A stretch of 6,384 nucleotides of DNA. Origin: Verrucomicrobiota bacterium. Lineage in GTDB: Bacteria > Verrucomicrobiota > Verrucomicrobiia > Limisphaerales > JACRJZ01. Below, piece after piece: positions 6,187 to 6,384 of this stretch. The stretch is taken from assembly GCA_022711695.1 (NCBI GenBank), contig JAKLEJ010000216.1, positions 1-6,384 of the forward strand, in the 5' to 3' direction. How positions within the stretch are numbered: position 1 is the stretch's first letter; each line of letters starts with the position of its first letter. The translations under genes and the position numbers were made by a program. The notes beneath the pieces are model-generated. The model ran no database searches. It was not told where the DNA came from and saw nothing but the letters and a program-made list of their open reading frames with translations.

Positions 6187-6384
6187 ATGCCTGCGACGGA
6201 GCAGATTCGCAAGAAGCTCGGCGAGCTGCCGCACAAGCCCGGCGTGTACCTGATGAAGGACCGCTTCGGGACGGTGATCTATGTGGGCAAGGCGCGCGAC
6301 CTGCGCCGGCGGGTCACGCAGTATTTCCAGCCCTCGCGGCGCCTGGCCTGGGACCTCAAGCTCAACGCGCTCGTCGAGGCGATT
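6187..6384 (+). CDS. uvrC: Excinuclease ABC subunit C (UvrC), N-terminal GIY-YIG part (cut by window edge)
   Basis: Sixty-six codons are visible and the frame is open at the right edge. UvrC makes the two DNA cuts on either side of a lesion held by UvrB in nucleotide excision repair. The visible part is the start of the GIY-YIG nuclease domain that makes the 3' cut: LPHKPGVYLMKD (14-25), then VIYVGKARDLRRRVTQYF (30-47). Y32, K35 and R42 fall where the catalytic Tyr, Lys and Arg of the domain are found; the metal-binding Glu would be beyond the edge. LPxxPGVYLMKD is typical of UvrC rather than of small stand-alone GIY-YIG proteins, but a shorter UvrC-like nuclease cannot be ruled out without the rest. 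AAAGG ends two bases before the ATG, too close for a normal ribosome binding site. Confidence 0.87.
   Translation, partial: MPATEQIRKKLGELPHKPGVYLMKDRFGTVIYVGKARDLRRRVTQYFQPSRRLAWDLKLNALVEAI

Noticed and set aside
6012..6236. Small minus-strand open frame of 74 codons overlapping the start of uvrC
   Set aside because: It overlaps the conserved GIY-YIG coding region antisense and has no motif.

Overview
The window is GC-rich bacterial chromosomal DNA with G or C at most third codon positions. It holds five protein genes and no RNA gene, insertion sequence or CRISPR array that I can see. The lineage is probably Verrucomicrobiota or a nearby PVC group. This is an inference from gene style: a URO-D-family methyltransferase-like gene beside a very large secreted hydrolase, a membrane-anchored coiled-coil protein with secretin-like motifs, degenerate AACGAAG-type intergenic repeats, and start codons with little or no Shine-Dalgarno sequence. 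No marker gene settles it.

Layout: four genes lie on the minus strand and one on the plus strand. Reading the minus strand in the direction of transcription, they are: (1) a URO-D-family protein (5991 to 4549); (2) a 161-bp gap with GC-rich inverted repeats; (3) a 1016-residue secreted protein (4387 to 1337); (4) nine bases later, a membrane-anchored coiled-coil protein (1327 to 488); (5) a 197-bp gap with a degenerate repeat; (6) the first 96 residues of a GNAT acetyltransferase, which runs off the left edge (290 to 1). On the plus strand, the first 66 codons of a uvrC-like gene begin at 6187 and run off the right edge. The 195 bp between uvrC and the URO-D gene must hold two divergent promoters.

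The most interesting object is the 1016-residue protein. Its C-terminal third is a GH10 endo-xylanase with both catalytic glutamates. Its N-terminal two thirds is a right-handed parallel beta-helix that matches, as I recall that sequence, GH120 beta-xylosidase (Thermoanaerobacterium XylC), including the catalytic Asp and Glu. If this holds, one exported chain carries an endo-acting xylanase and an exo-acting xylosidase-like module. The downstream coiled-coil protein is probably cotranscribed. The upstream URO-D-like protein may act on a methylated compound, but its link to xylan use rests only on position. uvrC and the GNAT gene look like unrelated neighbours.
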